Assembly (NCBI GenBank): GCA_965371225.1 | Contig: CBDUXP010000018.1 | Coordinates: 7,974-71,973 of the forward strand | From: CBDUXP01 sp965371225 [NCBI: uncultured bacterium] | GTDB lineage: Bacteria; Abyssobacteria; SURF-5; CBDUXP01 | Length of the DNA: 64,000 bases | Direction of reading: 5' to 3' | Part shown: in pieces, positions 52,070-60,303 of the stretch | Numbering within the stretch: position 1 is the first letter of the stretch | How the letters are laid out: each line of letters starts with the position of its first letter | The notes under the pieces: model-generated | Told to the model about the DNA's origin: nothing | Database searches by the model: none | The model's input: only the letters and a program-made list of their open reading frames with translations | Program-made: the position numbers and the translations under genes

Positions 52070-53245
52070 TCACCCCGGCCGCGCGACCGCTTCCCGAATG
52101 GCCGCCGCCAGCCCGTCCACCTCCGCCGCAGTATTGAAAAAGTTCACACTGATGCGCAGCATGGGCGGCTCGGGCGTATGCCGGATGACATAGTCCTGCG
52201 CGAGCAGCGCGTCCACCACCCCCGGGCTCCGCGCCGGATCCGCGAGCATGACGCCCACCAATCCCGCCGCGTCCGCGAACCGCGCCGGCGTGACGACGCG
52301 ATAGCCCGCCCCACCCGCCAAGGCCGCGTGCAACCGGCTTGTCAGTGCAGCGATGCGCGCCGCTATGGCCGCCTCGCCAAGCGTCGCGAGAAAATCCAGC
52401 GCGGCGTCCCAGCCGGCAAGCGCCACGGGATTCTGATCCATGCCTTCGAACCGCCGCGGCCCCGCGTGGAGCGTGTAGCCGCCGGCCCGGTCGAAGTGCG
52501 ACACGCTGTCATAGCCCGGGTGCGTGAGGTGGAGAGCGGGCGCCGCCTCCGGCGCGATGTAGAGCGCGCCGGTGCACTCCGGCCCCAGCAGCCACTTGTG
52601 GCCGGGAAACGCGTAGAAGTCCGCGCCGAGCGCGCCCACGTCCACCGGGATGGCGCCCACGGTCTGTGCGCCGTCCACGAGCACGCGAATGCCGCGCGCG
52701 CGGGCGGTGCGCGCGATGGGCGCGAGCGGAAGCCGGAGGCCCACGTTGTAACTCACATGACTGAGGACGATGAGGCGGGTCCGCGCGGTGCACGCCGCAT
52801 CCACGCGCACGGCGGCGTCCGCGACCCCTTCGATCGGCACAATCGTGAGCGCCACGCCGTACCGATCCCGCAGGAGGTACAGGGGGATGAGCCCGCCGGC
52901 GTGTTCCAGGTCGGTGGTGACGATGTGGTCGCCCGCCTGCCAGTCGTACCCGTGCAGGATCCGATTCATCCCGTCCACCACGCCGCGGGTGATGACGAGC
53001 GACTCCGCGGTAGCGCCGACGTACGCGGCCGCCTTCGCGCGCACCCGCTCAGTCAGTGCGCGAAGGCGCGGCATCGCATGATGCGAGAGGCCGGTGGTGT
53101 TCAGCCACGCGATCATCTCTTCCTGCGCGGCGATGCTCGCGCGGCATTCGGGCCCGGCCCAACCCGTATTAAAGAATCGCCGGTGCTGCGTGATGGGTAG
53201 CTCGGCGCGAATGTGTTCCAGGTCGCGGTCTAATTCGAGTGCCAT
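52070..53245 (-). CDS. Class V PLP-dependent aminotransferase
   Basis: A 391-residue fold-type-I enzyme of the cysteine-desulfurase/isopenicillin-N-epimerase-like group. The PLP lysine is K217 in FPGHKWLLGPECTGALYI. Other landmarks are the cofactor-binding SHVSYNVGLRLPL and DGAQTVGAIPVD. It lacks a C-terminal catalytic Cys segment of the IscS/SufS type, so it is probably not a housekeeping desulfurase. Its substrate is unknown. It is transcribed divergently from the MinD-like operon. Confidence 0.85.
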   Translation of the reverse strand: MALELDRDLEHIRAELPITQHRRFFNTGWAGPECRASIAAQEEMIAWLNTTGLSHHAMPRLRALTERVRAKAAAYVGATAESLVITRGVVDGMNRILHGYDWQAGDHIVTTDLEHAGGLIPLYLLRDRYGVALTIVPIEGVADAAVRVDAACTARTRLIVLSHVSYNVGLRLPLAPIARTARARGIRVLVDGAQTVGAIPVDVGALGADFYAFPGHKWLLGPECTGALYIAPEAAPALHLTHPGYDSVSHFDRAGGYTLHAGPRRFEGMDQNPVALAGWDAALDFLATLGEAAIAARIAALTSRLHAALAGGAGYRVVTPARFADAAGLVGVMLADPARSPGVVDALLAQDYVIRHTPEPPMLRISVNFFNTAAEVDGLAAAIREAVARPG

Positions 53246-53378
53246 GGGGGGCGGTTCGGTCTCGCGTCTCGGCGCTACAGACCGCCTGCGGCGTGGCGCG
53301 TCAGCGACCCGCCGGTGGCTGGATCGCTTGAGAGGTCATAGGCCATTGAAGTGATTCAACTTATGGAAGCGGAAAGGA

Positions 53379-53407
53379 TTGACTACCCCAATATCAGGGG
53401 CTACAAT
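53379..53407 (+). promoter_or_regulatory. Strong sigma-70 promoter of the MerR-MinD operon
   Basis: TTGACT (53379-53384), a 17-base spacer and TACAAT (53402-53407). The spacer contains CCCC and GGGG in mirrored positions (CCCCAATATCAGGGG). A 22-base palindrome covers the predicted start region. A second TATAGT at 53492-53497, 8 bases from the ATG, may give a leaderless start. Confidence 0.75.
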
Positions 53408-53414
53408 ACGCGTT

Positions 53415-53436
53415 CCACCCCATCATGATGGGGTGG
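53415..53436. promoter_or_regulatory. 22-base perfect palindrome at the MerR-MinD promoter
   Basis: Half-site CCACCCCATCA, followed directly by its exact reverse complement, with no spacer. It lies 8 bases after the -10 element, so a bound protein would block transcription. It may be the operator for the MerR-like domain encoded just downstream, or for another repressor. Confidence 0.6.
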
Positions 53437-53505
53437 TGGGGAAGACCGGGTCGCTCACCACTTTTCCGCCTGTGCATTGTCCGACGTCCGTTATAGTAGC
53501 CGACC

Positions 53506-54669
53506 ATGAGCCCGCCTAAAGGCCCCCCGGTGTCCGTCGCCGAGGTGTTGCAGCAGCTGGACCTGGAGCCGAGCCGGCTGCGGTACTACCAAACCCAGTT
53601 CCGCGACTGCCTCACCCCCACCCGGCCCGGCCAAATCCAGCGGAGCCTGCCGGCGGCGGACGTGGAGACCCTGCGCGCGATTCACCACTTGATGACCGTG
53701 CGCAAGCTGAGCGTGCCCGAGGCGGCGGCGTACATCCGCAAGCGCAGCGCCACGGTCGATCTGCTGGCGGATGACGAGCCCGGGGCGCCGCTCGAACCCA
53801 CCGCCGTGCTCCCCGCCGCGCGCTATGGGAAAGTCATCACGGTGACGAGCGGGAAGGGCGGCGTCGGCAAGACGTCCCTCTCCCTGAACCTGGCGGCGGA
53901 GCTGGCCCGGATGGGATTCCGGACCGCGCTGCTGGACGCGGACCTGGGGCTGGCGAACGTGCACATCATGTCGGGCATCACTCCGCGCGCCACGCTGGAA
54001 GACGTGGTGAACGGTCACGTGACCATGCGCCAGGCCCTCACGCCCGGCCCGCGCGGCGTGAACATTCTGCCCGGCGCGTCGGGCCTGCTGTCCCTCGCCG
54101 AGCTGGGAGCGTTCGAACGGGCCCGGCTCGTGGAGCAACTCGTGCAACTCGAAGAGGATCATGACGTGGTCCTCATCGACACCGGCGCCGGCCTGTCGCA
54201 TCAGGTACTGGATTTCCTCGCGTGCGCTGACGAAGCGGTGGTGGTCACCACGGGCGAGCTGACGGCGGTCGCCGACGCGTACGCCATGATCAAAGTGCTG
54301 AACCACCGGCAGCCGACCTTGCCCATCCGCGTGCTGGTCAACCGCGTGGCGTCCCCGTACGAAGCGACGGTTGTCATGCGCCGGCTCACGCGGTGCGCCG
54401 AAAAGTTTCTGAACTACACCACGCTCGGCGAGGTCGGGTACGTCTTAGAGGATCCGGCGGTGCGGCAGGCGGTGCAGACCCGCACGCCGTTCGTGGTGGG
54501 GAATCCGCGCTCGCGCGCGGCCAAGTGTATCCGCCGTGCGGCGGAAAACCTGATGGCGGTGGAGCTGCGCCGCGGCGAAAGCCGCGGTCCCCGCGCCACA
54601 ATCGCGCGGTGGTTTAGTGCGACGCGGCCCGCGGCGCCCCCCGCCCCGGTGCCAGTGACGGAGGCCTAA
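53506..54669 (+). CDS. MinD/FlhG-like P-loop ATPase with an N-terminal MerR-type HTH
   Basis: A 387-residue fusion. Residues about 8-82 resemble a MerR-type winged helix (VSVAEVLQQLDLEPSRLRYYQTQFRD, then LPAADVETLRAIHHLM and the wing LSVPEAAAYIRK). Residues about 108-370 are a MinD/ParA ATPase with the deviant Walker A KGGVGKT (117-123), DADLGLANVHIMSG and VVLIDTGAGLSHQVLDFLA. FlhG/MinD proteins position polar machines. The fusion suggests that it also binds DNA, perhaps its own palindrome. It ends directly at the start of an ExeA-like ATPase gene. Confidence 0.85.
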   Translation: MSPPKGPPVSVAEVLQQLDLEPSRLRYYQTQFRDCLTPTRPGQIQRSLPAADVETLRAIHHLMTVRKLSVPEAAAYIRKRSATVDLLADDEPGAPLEPTAVLPAARYGKVITVTSGKGGVGKTSLSLNLAAELARMGFRTALLDADLGLANVHIMSGITPRATLEDVVNGHVTMRQALTPGPRGVNILPGASGLLSLAELGAFERARLVEQLVQLEEDHDVVLIDTGAGLSHQVLDFLACADEAVVVTTGELTAVADAYAMIKVLNHRQPTLPIRVLVNRVASPYEATVVMRRLTRCAEKFLNYTTLGEVGYVLEDPAVRQAVQTRTPFVVGNPRSRAAKCIRRAAENLMAVELRRGESRGPRATIARWFSATRPAAPPAPVPVTEA

Positions 54670-55518
54670 GTGCAATCACTGATCGAACAGAACGTGGGCG
54701 GGTTTGGCTATTGCCGGATGTTCGGCCTGGACCGGCCGCCCTTTCAGGACACGGTCAATCCCGACTTCTTCTTCCAGACGGGGCCGCACGAAGAGGCGTT
54801 CGCCCGGTTAATCTTGTGTTGCGAGCAGCACCGCGCGCTCGGCCTGCTCACCGGGCGCAGTGGCACGGGCAAGACCCTGCTGTCGCAGTTGCTGCTGGCG
54901 AACCTGGACCCGGAGGAGTACCAGGCGGTGCTCGTGCTCGGGCATCCGGGAATGACGCAGGCCGGGTTGTTCCGCGCCATCCTGCAAGAATTGCACGTGC
55001 CGATACCGGCCGGCCGCATGAGCGCGGAAACGCTGCTCGGCCTCGTGGAACAGGCGTGCATGGACGCCCACGCGCTTGGGCGGCGCTTGGTGGTGTTGCT
55101 CGACGAGGCGCACTTCCTCTCCGCCGTGGTGCTGCACACGGTGCGCACCCTCACCAACCTGGAGACGCCCGAGGAGAAGCTGATCACCGTCATCATGTTC
55201 GCCGAGGAATTCATGCTCCGGCGGCTCCGCCACCCGCGCTTCCGGTCCCTCCGCAGCCGCGTGGCCATCCGGGCGCACTTGCGCCCGCTCACCACCTCGG
55301 AGACCGAGCAGTTTCTGAAATTCCGCTTGCTCGTCGCCGGCGGGAAGCCCGACGTGTTTACGCCGGAGGCCTACTCCCTGATCACTGAACGGGCCGAGGG
55401 GCTCCCGCGCGAGGCCATGCGCGTGGCCGACGTGGGCTGTCTCGAGGCGTACTTCAAGGGCGTCAATCACGTGAGCGCGCCGATACTCGACGAGGCGCTG
55501 AAGGACGGGTTCCTATGA
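54670..55518 (+). CDS. ExeA/GspA-like AAA ATPase
   Basis: A 282-residue ATPase. The start motif YCRMFGLDRPPFQDTVNPDFFF is typical of ExeA-type proteins. Walker A is GRSGTGKT (62-69), Walker B is LVVLLDEAHFL, and FRSLRSRVAIRAHLRPL is a sensor region. The peptidoglycan-binding part of ExeA is absent and there is no membrane helix. It starts with GTG immediately after the MinD-like stop. ExeA proteins help to insert secretins into the cell wall, so a link to PilQ is possible but unproven. Confidence 0.83.
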   Translation: MQSLIEQNVGGFGYCRMFGLDRPPFQDTVNPDFFFQTGPHEEAFARLILCCEQHRALGLLTGRSGTGKTLLSQLLLANLDPEEYQAVLVLGHPGMTQAGLFRAILQELHVPIPAGRMSAETLLGLVEQACMDAHALGRRLVVLLDEAHFLSAVVLHTVRTLTNLETPEEKLITVIMFAEEFMLRRLRHPRFRSLRSRVAIRAHLRPLTTSETEQFLKFRLLVAGGKPDVFTPEAYSLITERAEGLPREAMRVADVGCLEAYFKGVNHVSAPILDEALKDGFL

Positions 55519-55703
55519 GCCAGGGCCGCCCGACCAAAACCGACCTCCGGCGCGGGCGCGTGCGGCGCCTCCGCAAGCCCAAGCAGGCGATGGAGGCGGT
55601 GACCGCCCAGGAGCTGGCGCTCCTGGACAGCGATCCCGCGGACGCGGACGAGACCCGCCCCGTGACGCTCCACGACTCCACCGACGACCCCCGCCAGGAC
55701 TAA
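55515..55703 (+). CDS. Small charged hypothetical protein at the end of the MinD-ExeA operon
   Basis: 62 residues: a basic start (MSQGRPTKTDLRRGRVRRLRK) and an acidic end (DSDPADADETRPVTLHD). It overlaps the ExeA-like stop by ATGA, which supports real translation. I recognise no family. It may be an adaptor for the two ATPases. Confidence 0.5.
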   Translation: MSQGRPTKTDLRRGRVRRLRKPKQAMEAVTAQELALLDSDPADADETRPVTLHDSTDDPRQD

Positions 55704-55828
55704 CCGCGCCGCCGGGCCTCCGGCGAGAAGGGGCCGACCCATGTGTCGGCCGCCTCTCGATCGACACGTACCGCTCAGAAAGGTGCTAGGCTGAGCCCCA
55801 CGCCCAGTTGGCGGACCGGGGGGAGCCC

Positions 55829-56458
55829 ATGCCATTTGTCGTCGATTGGCTGACCATCTTCGTGCTCGGGTGCTTGGCCGTCATGAGCCCCGGGCCGAAC
55901 TTCCTGATGACCTTGCGAAACAGCGTGATGCATTCGCGCCGGGCCGGCGTGTACACGGCCGCCGGCCTGGCCCTGGGCGACTGCGTCCACGCCACGTACT
56001 GTCTCGTGGGAATCGCGGTCGTGATCTCGCAGTCCATTCTGCTGTTCAACGCGATCAAGACGGCCGGCGCCGCGTATCTCATTTATGTGGGCATCCGGTC
56101 TCTGCGGGCGCAGAAGCGCACCACCGAGGACCACGCGCATCGGCCGTTGAGGGGGATGGCCCCGCGCGAGGCCATCCGCGCCGGCTTCCTGACGGACGTG
56201 TTGAACCCGAAGGTCACCCTCTTCTTCCTGGCCCTGTTCACGCAGGTGATCCGCCCGGAGACGCCCACCTGGCAGCAGGCCCTTTATGGGCTGACCGTCG
56301 TGGGCATCGAGTTTGCCTGGATGGCGCTGGTGGCCGTGGCCATCTCGCAGCGGACCGTGAAAGCCTGGTTCGAGAACGTGGCCCACTGGATCGAGCGGGT
56401 CACGGGCGCCCTCTTCATCGCGCTCGGCCTGCGCCTCGCCTTCGCGCGTCAGAACTGA
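55829..56458 (+). CDS. LysE/RhtB-family amino-acid exporter
   Basis: A 209-residue membrane protein with about six helices. The family signature is FVLGCLAVMSPGPNFLMTLRNS, with the conserved DVLNPKVTLFFLALFTQV. Relatives export threonine, homoserine or other amino acids. I chose ATG 55829 because GGGGGAG lies just upstream; a TTG seven codons earlier is possible. It stands alone with its own TAGGCT -10-like element. Confidence 0.9.
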   Translation: MPFVVDWLTIFVLGCLAVMSPGPNFLMTLRNSVMHSRRAGVYTAAGLALGDCVHATYCLVGIAVVISQSILLFNAIKTAGAAYLIYVGIRSLRAQKRTTEDHAHRPLRGMAPREAIRAGFLTDVLNPKVTLFFLALFTQVIRPETPTWQQALYGLTVVGIEFAWMALVAVAISQRTVKAWFENVAHWIERVTGALFIALGLRLAFARQN

Positions 56459-56560
56459 CGCGGCCAGCCCACACAGGACCGGCCGACCCTGGACGTCGGC
56501 CAACCGTTCGCTACAATACGGGTTTCCAACGACGTCGGCACGAGCCGACTGGAGGCAGTG

Positions 56561-57631
56561 ATGCAGAAGCGCGTGGCCGTCGTGGGGGCCACCGGCATCG
56601 CCGGACAGCAGTTCCTGGCCGCGCTGGCGGACCATCCGTGGTTTGAATGCGTGGCCATCGCGGCCTCGCAGCGTTCGGCGGGCAAGACGTACGAGGATGC
56701 CCTGCGCGCGCCGAACGGGCAGCTCCGGTGGTTTCAGAACACGCCGATCCCGGACCGGTTCCGCACCATGCCCGTGGTACTCGGCACGGACCTGGACTTG
56801 GACGGGGTCGACATCGTCTTCACGGCGGTCGAGTCGGACGCGGCCAAGGAGATCGAACCGCTCTACGCCGCGCACAAGCCCACCATCAGCACCGCGAGCG
56901 CGTTCCGCATGGAACCGGATGTGCCGCTGCTCATTCCCGGCGTCAACACGGACCACCGCGCTCTCCTGACGCGGCAGCGGGAGGCCCGCGGCTGGAAGGG
57001 CTTCATCGTTCCGATTCCCAACTGCACGGTCTACGGGCTCGCCTGCACCCTGGCGCCGCTGCACGCGGCGTTCGGCGTGGAGACGGTCATCATGACTTCC
57101 TTGCAAGCGGCCTCCGGCGCCGGGCGGGCCGGCGGCGTGCTCGCGCTCGACTTGGTAGACAACCTGATTCCCTGGGTGCCCGGGGACGAGGCGAAGGTCG
57201 AGCGGGAGGCGCCCAAGATTCTCGGCACGTGCGACGGCCAAGTCGTGCGCCCGGCGGACTTCACCGTGAGCTGCACGTGTACCCGCGTGCCCGTCACCGA
57301 CGGCCACACGGAGAGCGTGTTCGTGCGCACGGTGAATCCCTGCACCGTCGAAGAGGCCACCGCCGCGTTTCGCGATTACGCGCCCGCGTTCGACGGGCAG
57401 CCGACCGCGCCCGCCCGGTTCATTACCGTGCACGAGGATCCGTTCCGCCCGCAGCCGCGCATCGACCGCGACGCGGACGGCGGCATGACCACCCACGTGG
57501 GGCGCATCCGGCCCGACGCGGCCATGGGCGGCGTGAAGTACGTGCTGCTGTCGCACAACACGAAGGCGGGCGCCGCCAAGGGCGCCCTCCTCGTCGCCGA
57601 AACGCTCATGCGCAGCGGCGATATCCCGTAG
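56561..57631 (+). CDS. asd: Aspartate-semialdehyde dehydrogenase, archaeal/fungal type
   Basis: Reduces aspartyl-phosphate to aspartate semialdehyde in the lysine, threonine and methionine pathway. The 356 residues start with a Rossmann motif VAVVGATGIAGQQFL. The catalytic Cys is C155 in IPIPNCTVYGLA; a TSLQAASGAGRAG loop and the C-terminal HVGRIRPDAAMGGVKYV follow. The layout is that of the long archaeal/fungal class rather than the short E. coli class; malonyl-CoA reductases of this fold are an alternative. ATG 56561 has GGAGG 5 bases upstream. A degenerate copy of its last 66 bases is found at 58573-58638. Confidence 0.88.
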   Translation: MQKRVAVVGATGIAGQQFLAALADHPWFECVAIAASQRSAGKTYEDALRAPNGQLRWFQNTPIPDRFRTMPVVLGTDLDLDGVDIVFTAVESDAAKEIEPLYAAHKPTISTASAFRMEPDVPLLIPGVNTDHRALLTRQREARGWKGFIVPIPNCTVYGLACTLAPLHAAFGVETVIMTSLQAASGAGRAGGVLALDLVDNLIPWVPGDEAKVEREAPKILGTCDGQVVRPADFTVSCTCTRVPVTDGHTESVFVRTVNPCTVEEATAAFRDYAPAFDGQPTAPARFITVHEDPFRPQPRIDRDADGGMTTHVGRIRPDAAMGGVKYVLLSHNTKAGAAKGALLVAETLMRSGDIP

Positions 57632-57639
57632 CCCTTGCG

Positions 57640-57665
57640 CTCCTGACAACGCTCCCTGTCAGGAG
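57640..57665 (+). terminator. Hairpin after asd
   Basis: CTCCTGACA (57640-57648) pairs perfectly with TGTCAGGAG (57657-57665); GCG/CGC extends the stem with a bulge. No T-tract. It is the probable end of the asd transcript. Confidence 0.6.
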
Positions 57666-57735
57666 GCGCGCGGTAGACTAAACGCTGCCCCGCACCGGCG
57701 ACCGCTGGCCGCCGCCCGACAGAGAGGGAGCCACC

Positions 57736-58572
57736 ATGGCCGCACATCCGCAAGCCGCACGAGCCGAGGCGTTCCGGCAGTTGCACCACGGGCCGGACGT
57801 GCTCGTGCTGGCCAACGCGTGGGACGTGGCGAGCGCGCGGCTGCTGGAGGAAGCGGGCTTTCCGGCCGTCGCCACCACGAGTTCCGGCATCGCGTTCTCC
57901 CACGGGCTGCCGGACGGCGAGCGGATACGCCGCGAGGAGATGTTGGCCGTGGTGGAGCGCATCGCGCGCGCCCTCCGCGTGCCCGTCACCGCCGATCTCG
58001 AAGCGGGGTACGGGCCGGCGCCCGAAGACGTCGCCGCGACCGTGCGGGGCGCCATCGAGGCGGGCGCCGTCGGCTGCAACCTGGAGGACAGTATGGGCGA
58101 TCCGGCGCAACCCCTCATCGAGACTGGGGCGGCGGCCGAGCGGTGCCGTGCGGCGCGCGCCGCCGCGGAGGCTGCCGGCGTGCCGATCGTCCTCAATGCG
58201 CGCACCGACGGTTTCCTCCGGGGCGGCGCGCTCGGGGTGGACCCGTTCGAGCAGACCGTGCAGCGCGCTCGGGCCTACCTGGCCGCGGGGGCCGACAGTA
58301 TCTTCATCCCCGGCGTGCGCGACGCGGACACTATCGGGCGATTGGTCGAGCACATCGACGCGCCGGTCAATATCCTCGCGGGCCCCGGCGCGCCATCGAT
58401 CGCCGAGCTGCAGGCGCTCGGCGTCGCCCGCGTGAGCGTCGGGGGCAGCCTCATGCGAGCCACCCTGACCGCGGTCACGCACGCCGCCCAGGAACTCCGC
58501 ACCGCGGGGACCTACGGTTACGCGGAGGGCGCGCTCACCCACGCGGCGCTGAACGCGTTCTTCGAACGGTAG
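57736..58572 (+). CDS. Isocitrate-lyase/PEP-mutase superfamily protein
   Basis: A 278-residue TIM-barrel enzyme that acts on C-C or C-P bonds of 2-oxo acid derivatives. Landmarks are VLVLANAWDVASARLLEEAG, PVTADLEAGYG (metal-binding Asp region), GCNLEDSMGD and LNARTDGFL. The loop has no KRCGH-type motif of true isocitrate lyase, so oxaloacetate decarboxylase- or 2-methylisocitrate-lyase-like activity is equally possible. GAGGGAG precedes the ATG. Directly after its stop, in the same frame, lies a copy of the asd 3' end. Confidence 0.85.
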   Translation: MAAHPQAARAEAFRQLHHGPDVLVLANAWDVASARLLEEAGFPAVATTSSGIAFSHGLPDGERIRREEMLAVVERIARALRVPVTADLEAGYGPAPEDVAATVRGAIEAGAVGCNLEDSMGDPAQPLIETGAAAERCRAARAAAEAAGVPIVLNARTDGFLRGGALGVDPFEQTVQRARAYLAAGADSIFIPGVRDADTIGRLVEHIDAPVNILAGPGAPSIAELQALGVARVSVGGSLMRATLTAVTHAAQELRTAGTYGYAEGALTHAALNAFFER

Positions 58573-58638
58573 GCCGGCGCGGCCAAGGGCGCGCTCCTCG
58601 TCGTCGAGACGCTCATGCGCAGCGGCGATATCCCGTAG
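58573..58638 (+). pseudogene. Duplicated 3' end of asd
   Basis: 66 bases, 61 identical to the last 66 bases of asd (57566-57631), including the same stop codon. It encodes AGAAKGALLVVETLMRSGDIP and starts directly after the stop of the PEP-mutase-like gene, in frame with it. It is the scar of an asd duplication or of a recombination that placed the PEP-mutase-like gene between the two ends. Confidence 0.85.
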
Positions 58639-58711
58639 TCCGGCGCGCAACCGCGCGCACTTCCGGTAGGATGAGGGCTCCGGAGATGTGAGCCCGGAGG
58701 AGGAGCCGAAC

Positions 58712-59158
58712 ATGAGCTTGAGTGACCGGTACAGCCAATACGCCGACGCGTTCGAATTGACCTTTGCGGATAACGACTGGTCGCGGCTGGAGCAGTACTT
58801 CACGGAAGACGCGCACTACAAATCCGCTGCCGCCGACGGCCCATTCGCCTTCGACGTTCAAGGCCGGGCGGGGATTCTGGACCACCTGAAGAACGCGGTG
58901 GACGGATTCGACCGGCGATTCGCCTCGCGCCGCCTCGACATTCTGGACGGTCCGTCCGAAGAGGGCAACACCGTCCAGATCAAATGGGCGGCGATTTATA
59001 CCTTGGCCGGCGCACCCGACGTGCGGATGACGGGATCGGAAACGGCCACGTTCGACGGCGACCGGATCAAGACGCTGGTGGATGCGTTCGATCCGGAAAG
59101 CGCCACCGCCGTCGGCGCGTGGATGCAGGAGCACGGCGACAAGCTGCCGGCAGCCTGA
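58712..59158 (+). CDS. NTF2-like/SnoaL-type protein
   Basis: A 148-residue small cone-shaped-fold protein (YADAFELTFADNDWSRLEQYFTEDAHYKS, GRAGILDHLKNAVDGFDRRF, TATFDGDRIKTLVDAFDPES). This helix-then-sheet pattern is typical of SnoaL/NTF2-like proteins, which include isomerases and many proteins of unknown role. GGAGGAG precedes ATG 58712; an upstream GTG is less likely. No catalytic motif is decisive. Confidence 0.8.
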   Translation: MSLSDRYSQYADAFELTFADNDWSRLEQYFTEDAHYKSAAADGPFAFDVQGRAGILDHLKNAVDGFDRRFASRRLDILDGPSEEGNTVQIKWAAIYTLAGAPDVRMTGSETATFDGDRIKTLVDAFDPESATAVGAWMQEHGDKLPAA

Positions 59159-59186
59159 CGCGAGTCGGGGCGGGTGAGCGCGCGGA

Positions 59187-60257
59187 CTAGTCGGCGAGCA
59201 TGGTCCGCATCAACGCGGCGCCGGCGTTTGGGTCCGACCGGAGTTGCGCCGCCAGAGCAGTGAACCGCGCGGCCAACTGATTCCACGCGTCGCGGGACGT
59301 CTGGTCGGCCGCGGCGCCGGCGCTCGCGCGGAGTTCCGCCGCCATGCGTTCGATTTCGGTAGCGACAGCGGCCACGCCCGCCGGGGTATTGAGATCGTTC
59401 GCCTGTGCGACGGCTTTGATGCGCCGTTCGGATTCCGCCTCAAACGCGTCCAACTCCGCCGGAAACGTTTGCGCGCCCGCCTGGACATCCGCCGGCATGT
59501 GTTGGAGGGCGTCGCGGGGGGGCGCGGGGGCCGCTACCGCAGCGGCGGTCGGTGCGCTCGCCGAGACCAGCGGCCCTTCCCCGGCTTTCGCGGCCATGGT
59601 TTCCCGACGCTTGCGAATCGCCGCTTCGGGATCCACGCGGGCGAGTTGCGCGCCCTCTTCGATCTCCTGCGCCATCTCCTCGAGCATCTGGCGCACTTCC
59701 GGCCTGGCCGTGGCGCCCCGCTCGCGCACGAGCGCCGCGGCGGCCTCCAGTTCGTCGGCGGCGGCGCGCATGCCCTCGGGCGTGTCCAGATCGTGCTTCG
59801 CCGCGATGGCTTCAAGCTGGGGCCCAAGCTCGATCATGACGAGCATCATCTCGCCCATGACTTCCATGCCTTCGGCCATGCCCTCCGCCATCGCCTCGCC
59901 CATGCCTTCCATGGCTTGGCCCATCTCGTCCGCGAGTTCGGCCACGGCGGCGTCGTCCGCCCCCATGGTCTCGCCCGCTTCACGGAGTCCTTCCGCCATG
60001 CCTTGAGCCATGGCCTCGGTCATCGCTTCGCCCAGCTCGCCCATGGCTTCCGCGAGCGCTTCCCGGGCGGCCGCGGCCTCTTCCTCCGTGAGCCCACCCG
60101 AAGCCGGCGGCACGGTGGGGCTCGGTGGCACTGCGGGCGCGGTTGCGGTGGGTGCTGGGGGCGGCGGCGGCGGGGCTTCCGGGGCGCGGTCACCGCAGCC
60201 CAGGGAGAGGAACACCAAGGTCGCGCAGCACGTGAGCAGTCCGGGTCGCATGGTCAT
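59187..60257 (-). CDS. Met/Glu/Ala-rich lipoprotein with an internal repeat
   Basis: A 356-residue lipoprotein with lipobox FLSLGC (C21). A Pro linker (26-52) is followed by a helical region full of Met-Gly-Glu and Ala-Glu-Gly-Met units (GEAMTEAMAQGMAEGLREAG, MGEAMAEGMAEGMEVMGEMM; about 70-140). Two copies of a ~65-residue domain follow at about 150-215 and 280-345 (AAKHDLDTPEGMRAAADELE and AQANDLNTPAGVAAVATEIE). I recognise no family. The methionine-rich stretch could be structural or metal-related. TATACT lies 6 bases before the ATG, which suggests a leaderless mRNA and supports this start. Confidence 0.75.
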   Translation of the reverse strand: MTMRPGLLTCCATLVFLSLGCGDRAPEAPPPPPPAPTATAPAVPPSPTVPPASGGLTEEEAAAAREALAEAMGELGEAMTEAMAQGMAEGLREAGETMGADDAAVAELADEMGQAMEGMGEAMAEGMAEGMEVMGEMMLVMIELGPQLEAIAAKHDLDTPEGMRAAADELEAAAALVRERGATARPEVRQMLEEMAQEIEEGAQLARVDPEAAIRKRRETMAAKAGEGPLVSASAPTAAAVAAPAPPRDALQHMPADVQAGAQTFPAELDAFEAESERRIKAVAQANDLNTPAGVAAVATEIERMAAELRASAGAAADQTSRDAWNQLAARFTALAAQLRSDPNAGAALMRTMLAD

Positions 60258-60263
60258 GGGCAC

Positions 60264-60269
60264 AGTATA
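60264..60269 (-). promoter_or_regulatory. -10 element placed for leaderless transcription of the lipoprotein gene
   Basis: TATACT on the - strand, followed by 6 bases and the ATG at 60257. The -35 region is weak. The arrangement is the same as at 35619-35624. Confidence 0.5.
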
Positions 60270-60303
60270 CGGGACGGCGCAAGCCGAGGCCCGCCTCGGC
60301 GGT

